The notes under the pieces are model-generated. The model was not told where the DNA came from. It did not search any database and saw nothing but the letters and a program-made list of their open reading frames with translations. The position numbers and the translations under genes were made by a program. 64,000 bases of DNA from Perca fluviatilis (Eukaryota; Chordata; Actinopteri; Perciformes; Percidae): NCBI RefSeq assembly GCF_010015445.1, contig NC_053134.1, positions 5,626,636 to 5,690,635 of the forward strand, in the 5' to 3' direction. Position 1 is the first letter of the stretch. The number at the start of each line of letters is the position of its first letter. Of the stretch, positions 58,987 through 64,000 are shown piece after piece.

Positions 58987-59017
<31 letters not shown>
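58981..59017. repeat. (CG)7(CA)n compound array
   Basis: 14 bp of CG followed by CA, a strong Z-DNA former and an unusual CpG cluster inside an intron. Confidence 0.96.
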
Positions 59018-60758
59018 CCCACAAACGCCACCCAAGGGTGCCAAGGGAACTGTCTACCACCCACCTTTCTCTATTTCTCTCACCTATTTTCTCTCTCTTT
59101 CTCTCTCTCTATGTCGCCCTGTTCATCCCACCCTCCATCTGTGCCTCTATCTTTTCCTTTCCTCCTCCTCACACTTCAGTCTCTTTCTCTCAGGAGATTC
59201 ATATCGTCCATATCAAACCACATTTGTCAAGAAACTGTTGAAACCTGTTTGTAGCGTTTGCATTTCAAGTGGCGCAGCGATGGACGAGACACACCGCGGG
59301 TCGGTAAACGATCAGACATGATCTCGGATGAAATGTTGTTCCTGGATGCGTCACTTCACTTCATGACAAAAAGCAGGGCAACTATGGGCACACAACTGCA
59401 TCAAATGGAATTCAACTTGGAAAAATGCTGAGCGGGTGCCTAAAATGTGTTTCGAAACTTTGGTCGATCTAAGCTCCCCATTACGATGACTGCAAGGACT
59501 CAAGCTTGGACTCCATATGCTGCAGCAAAAGATGAATAAAGTCCAACTTGACCCGTTGACTCACCACTGTTGTGAATTACGTAATTGAACCACGTGAGAT
59601 AGGGAAAATCCCCCGTCTCCATCTGGGTTGTATGCATGTGTTTTAGAGTTTTGGCCTGTTTCATAGCGGAAAAAAAACATTTTTTTCCATAATGAGCACC
59701 CGGGGGACTTGTTGCGGTGCACTCTCTCTACTCAAAAAGGTCTGCGCAGACTTCTGGGATACCTCAGATGCTCCCCAGAGGCCTGAGACACGCTAAACTT
59801 TCTATTTCCATAACAGCATACGCACAACGAGCACCATCAGTTCTGTTCCAAGGGCTTTTCATTCACAGTAAAGGGCTCAAACCAAGCCCAGAAAACTAAA
59901 GACTAGCGCAGGAGGTGTGGAAATATTTTCATGTCAAGGACCTCCAATTAGAAAAACACTTTGGGGATGAACTGGAATGCCTTATTGCCCGATGCAATTC
60001 TCTGTAGCCAGGTTCCAATAAAATCGCGTGGAAAACCTTTCCAAAAGAGCAGAGGCTGTTATAGCAGCAGATTCATGGTTAATAGTTTAGGAGTAGCATG
60101 TCCAATAATTACACGTGGGTGTTAAGTTCCCATACTTTTGTCCATATATTGAAGCAAAAGAGCCAAATAGCCACCAGTGACAGGACGTGAGATTGTTCTT
60201 ATCACTTCTCCTACAAAACAACTTAACTAACTGAGTTAGGTTCGACTGGTATTCAATAACACAAAACCAAAAGTGGACACTGTGGTGCTGTGTAAATGCT
60301 TCCTTTCTGCTGCTGTGGACTGTGCAGGCTGTTAAAAAAAACAACAACCAAAAAACGAGCCCGCTCTCCACTAAGCTGCATTCACTAAACATCTGCTTAA
60401 CATCCGGCACACACACCGCTTAATACAATGAGCCGATATGCCGAGCGGCGGAGTGTGTGCGCCGTCCTCTCCCCGTGGAGGCTTCAAATGCATCACGGCT
60501 AATCAGAGGAGGGAGGCTCAGCTCGTAGCGCCGGCTAGTGCTGCATGCTAATCCTCTGCAGATGAAGACGCGGAGCTAAGCGCAGGCTGACAGCCATGCG
60601 GTGGGAATGGCAAAAGGAGGCTAATGCTAACTGCGGTGTCACCGCTCCTTCCTTTCACAAATATTAACACACACACACACAAACACAAACACACAAAAAA
60701 ACACACACACACTTAAGTCATGAAATACTCTTTTACAGCAAATGCACAGAGCTTTGAG

Positions 60759-60760
<2 letters not shown>

Positions 60761-60844
<84 letters not shown>
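60761..60844. repeat. (TG)42 microsatellite
   Basis: 84 bp of pure GT. Confidence 0.98.
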
Positions 60845-60847
<3 letters not shown>

Positions 60848-60931
60848 GACATAGCCAAGGACAGCTGCATTTAAAAGCCTTCAACGTCAGTCGGGCCAGT
60901 TGAGATTTGACATGGCTGTGTATCTGCGTCA

Positions 60932-60939
<8 letters not shown>

Positions 60940-60991
<52 letters not shown>
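60940..60991. repeat. (TG)n microsatellite
   Basis: 52 bp of GT, 95 bp after the previous array. Confidence 0.97.
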
Positions 60992-60994
<3 letters not shown>

Positions 60995-61105
60995 CTGCAG
61001 GTTTGTGCGTGTTCATGAAGGAATTTTGACAATAATACTAACAAGCGTACCGAGCCAGGCAAATGTGGGATGCAAGACAACCTCTCAGCATAAAGTTAAC
61101 TTAGA

Positions 61106-61106
<1 letters not shown>

Positions 61107-61171
<65 letters not shown>
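61107..61171. repeat. (CA)n microsatellite
   Basis: 65 bp of CA; third large dinucleotide array within 410 bp and inverted relative to the two GT arrays. Confidence 0.97.
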
Positions 61172-61173
<2 letters not shown>

Positions 61174-61360
61174 TGCAGCGGAGGTGAAACAGAGCCGTGG
61201 CCCTCTCATTAAAGCAAAAACCTCTGTAACGTTTCTCATTAGTGTGTGTCTGGGTGTGTCTCTCTCTTTGGTTTGTTTGCGCGCCTCACATCGAGAAATG
61301 ATTTGCGAGCGCTTTTGGCCCGGACTCAGTTTTAAACACGCTTTTGAGTAGGTAAACACA

Positions 61361-61404
61361 ACCATCCACCCATCCACCCATCCACCCATCCATCCATCCA
61401 TCCA
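61361..61404. repeat. (CATC)n tetranucleotide array
   Basis: CCATCCAC units followed by pure CCAT units. Confidence 0.95.
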
Positions 61405-62366
61405 TAAGTGTCAGAACATCGGCTGAACGTTTTAAGAGGAAAGCACACCGCCTCAAAGGGATCATAGTGGCGACACACACACACACTAACTGGCTGTAGT
61501 TGTGTGAAAGCACCCCAGAGAACCACAAAAGGCTGTAATGTCTGCCAGTCAGAAAAGCACTTACAGAGAGCCGCCTGCCAATCTCAGCCGACCACAGCCG
61601 CCATAATGCCCACCGCTGTGCCCACTCACCGTCAATCACATTTCACTACTGCACCCACCGCCTGACAACCTGCAAAAAAAAACGTCTTGCAGGACCAAAG
61701 CCAGCGCTCCTAATTGCAAGCGCCCGCTGCCAAATGCACAACACTGACCCTCCGCCGCGCGACAACACAACTCGACAATACTGTAAAACGCCGCCGCCAG
61801 GGCTTCGCATCCAAAAGGAAATTACAGCCGTGCCCGGGACAAAAAGCACTTCCTCGCCTCGCGTTGGCCTCCCGCCTCCCCTCTGACACGTTACATCCCA
61901 TTAACAAGGTGTCACCGCTAATATTTAGGACGTTAATTTGTGCCGCTCCTGAAGCCGCTTTGATCCAAACGGAGTGTGACAACTTTAATGACTAAACAAA
62001 ACAGAGGACAAACAAACCTAAAGACCTGCTGCTAAATCATGGCGATGGGGGGGGCAGGGTGGTCTGCGGGGGAGACAGCTTTTTGAAGTGAAGGAAAACA
62101 ACCAAAGGAAGCGTTTTATGTGGCTGCGCCATCATTATGCCAGGCGAGGTGAAGCAAAGGCCTAATTAGGGCCGGGATTGATTTTAACGTAAAAAAAATA
62201 GAGAGAAAAATAAGGAAAATGCTAGTGAGAATGGTCCTCAAAAAGGGGCAGGATTTGAGTTTTGGGTTGAGACGTTTTCAAACTGAACTTGGCACCTCAC
62301 TGGCAGGTAAACTCTACCAGGGGAATGCGATGAATCAAAATTCAAGAGCACAATCCAAACTGTTCC

Positions 62367-63422
62367 TTAAAGGTCCTATGACATGCTGCTTTTTGGATGC
62401 TTTTATGCAGGCCTTAGTGATCCCTTAATACTGTATCTGAAGTATCTTTTATATAGGCCTCAGTGGTCCCCTAATACTGTATCGAAAGTCTCTTTTATAT
62501 AGGCCTTAGTGGTCCCCTAATACTGTATCTGAAGTCTCTTTTATATAGGCCTTAGTGGTCCCCTAATACTGTATCTAAAGTCTCTTTTATATAGGCCTTA
62601 GTGGTCCCCTAATACTGTATCTGAAGTCTCTTTTATATAGGCCTTAGTGGTCCCCTAATACTGTATCTGAAGTCTCTTTTATATAGGCCTTAGTGGTCCC
62701 CTAATACTGTATCTGAAGTCTCTTTAATATAGGCCTTAGTGGTCCCCTAATACTGTATCTGAAGTATCTTTTATATAGACCTTAGTGGTCCCCTAATACT
62801 GTATCTGAAGTCTCTTTTATATAGGCCTTAGTGGTCCCCTAATACTGTATCTGAAGTCTCTTTTATATAGACCTTAGTGGTCCCCTAATACTGTATCTGA
62901 AGTCTCTTTTATATAGACCTTAGTGGTCCCCTAATACTGTATCTGAAGTCTCTTTTATATAGACCTTAGTGGTCCCCTAATACTGTATCTGAAGTCTCTT
63001 TCCCGAAATTCAGCCTTGGTACAGAATTACAGCCACTAGAGGCAGTCCCACAATGAGCTTTCCTTAGGATGTCCCATTTCTGTGTCTGTAGCTTTAAATG
63101 CTATTGAAGATGAGAGAGGGGTGTGGCCTTGACCAACTACCACTTTGTGATGTCTCTCTCTTTCTCTTGGGCGGGCCAAATTCTCTGGGCAGGCAAGGCA
63201 GAGAAAGGGGAGGTAACCTTGCTCCTTATGACCTCATAAGGAGAAGATTCCAGATCGGCCCATCTGAGCTTTCATTTTCTCAAAGGCAGAGCAGGATACC
63301 CAGGGCTCGGTTTACACCTATCACCATTTCGAGCCACTGGGGGACCATAGCCAGGCTGGGGGAACTCATATTAATGTTAAAATAACTCATAAAGTGAAAT
63401 TGTCATGCCATGGGACCTTTAA
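62367..63422 (-). mobile_element. Complete TTAA-bounded element with expanded 46-bp array
   Basis: 1,056 bp, from TTAAAGGTCCTATGACATG to the inverse of TTAAAGGTCCCATGGCATG (17 of 19 matching), with TTAA at each outer edge. The right 400 bp is the reverse complement of 10202-10501 (CTCCTTATGACCTCATAAGG, GCTTTCATTTTCTCAAAGGC). It holds 13 units of the 46-bp repeat. The class is inferred to be a TTAA-targeting DNA transposon (piggyBac or Kolobok); no transposase is present. Confidence 0.88.
62408..63001 (-). repeat. 46-bp minisatellite, about 13 units
   Basis: Units read CTTAGTGGTCCCCTAATACT then GTATCTGAAGTCTC and TTTTATATAGG or TTTTATATAGAC. Variants (GGCC versus GACC, GTAT versus GTCT, TTAATATA once) are distributed in blocks, consistent with stepwise tandem duplication. 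On the minus strand each junction reads TATATAAAAG. Confidence 0.96.
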
Positions 63423-63870
63423 TAAGAAGTGAGGGAAGGCTCGCGGAAACCTCGACTCAAAATGCACAGTAGTTTCCTGCTGCAGATTGACATGCTCCTT
63501 GGTATTTATTAACATCATCTTTACAGGATTTCTGGGTAGTGAAGTTCCAATGGTTTCCATCAGTTACCTTCGGCTGGCATTTGTAGTTGACAACGTCCTA
63601 CGTTACAGCTTCAGGGTTACAGGTACAATTAGCATAAAACTAAAAACGTCTCGTCATTCAATACCAAATTTCAATACCGGTGCTACAACTCAAATGTAAT
63701 AATGTTGAATTCCCCCTCATCGTTCAGCTCTAGTTTGGAGTATTCACAGAAAGTGTGATGTTAATGGATACATGAGCCTTTAGAAGAAAGAAGAGCTAGT
63801 CATGTGGCATATCCCCACCTCTTTTGCAGGGAGAAAAAAGCATCGCCTCATTCTCTCTTCCTCGCTCCCA

Positions 63871-63872
<2 letters not shown>

Positions 63873-63932
<60 letters not shown>
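63873..63932. repeat. (CT)30 microsatellite
   Basis: 60 bp of pure CT, a GA tract in the celf2 transcript. Confidence 0.97.
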
Positions 63933-63935
<3 letters not shown>

Positions 63936-64000
63936 TCCCTTCCATCTTCTAAACCAGGTTATTCTTAAGAACCGGGGCTCCTGTCAGCTCCCACCAGCAC

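Larger units (their letters stand above)
34839..64000 (-). other. celf2: celf2 upstream intron (partial)
   Basis: Intron preceding the N-terminal exon; its 5' end lies beyond 64000. No exon encoding the known alternative CELF2 N-termini was found on the minus strand. Stretches with neither a gene nor a repeat that I recognise include 35571-37621, 46271-47916, 51044-53227, 56839-58113, 59018-60660 and 61405-62366. Confidence 0.85.

Overview
This window is vertebrate nuclear DNA, almost certainly from a ray-finned (teleost) fish. The only protein-coding sequence I can support is two internal exons of celf2 (CUGBP Elav-like family member 2), both on the minus strand. The exon at 34642-34838 carries the N-terminal coding region and the first half of RRM1. 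The exon at 14372-14454 carries the second half of RRM1. Both have correct splice sites, their phases are compatible, and the joined reading frame is continuous. Everything else is intron: over 14.3 kb downstream, 20,187 bp between the exons, and over 29.1 kb upstream. The next downstream exon, the remaining 5' exons and the promoter are not in the window. The teleost assignment rests on the extreme density of (CA)n/(TG)n microsatellites and on repeat types that I recognise as typical of fish genomes. I cannot name the species.

Layout: 1-14371 is the downstream intron, with two tRNA-derived SINE copies, a TTAA-bounded inverted-repeat element, many CA/TG arrays, a 0.5-kb CTGC-rich minisatellite and a truncated element with a 46-bp tandem array. 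14372-14454 is an RRM1 exon with a 42-nt uninterrupted polypyrimidine tract before it and a (UG)n tract about 90 nt after it in the transcript. 14455-34641 is the middle intron, with a dead non-LTR retrotransposon of about 3 kb (14620-17760), several short inverted-repeat DNA transposons (two of them nested, several with 8-bp target duplications), a TTC/TCC tract, and a CU-rich stretch of about 330 nt just downstream of the other exon. 34642-34838 is the first RRM1 exon. 34839-64000 is the upstream intron, with more DNA-transposon remnants, a perfect 32-bp inverted repeat at 42373-42455, two oppositely oriented CAAGTC-type minisatellites (one split by a hAT-like insertion), and a second, full-length copy of the 46-bp-array element.

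How the parts could work together: CELF2 is an RNA-binding splicing regulator that prefers UG-rich RNA. Read on the coding strand, many of the microsatellites here become (UG)n or (CA)n tracts in the pre-mRNA, and the sequences around both exons are unusually pyrimidine- or UG-rich. Splicing feedback is a reasonable but untested inference. I found no evidence of a second gene, a structural RNA gene or a novel multi-gene system.
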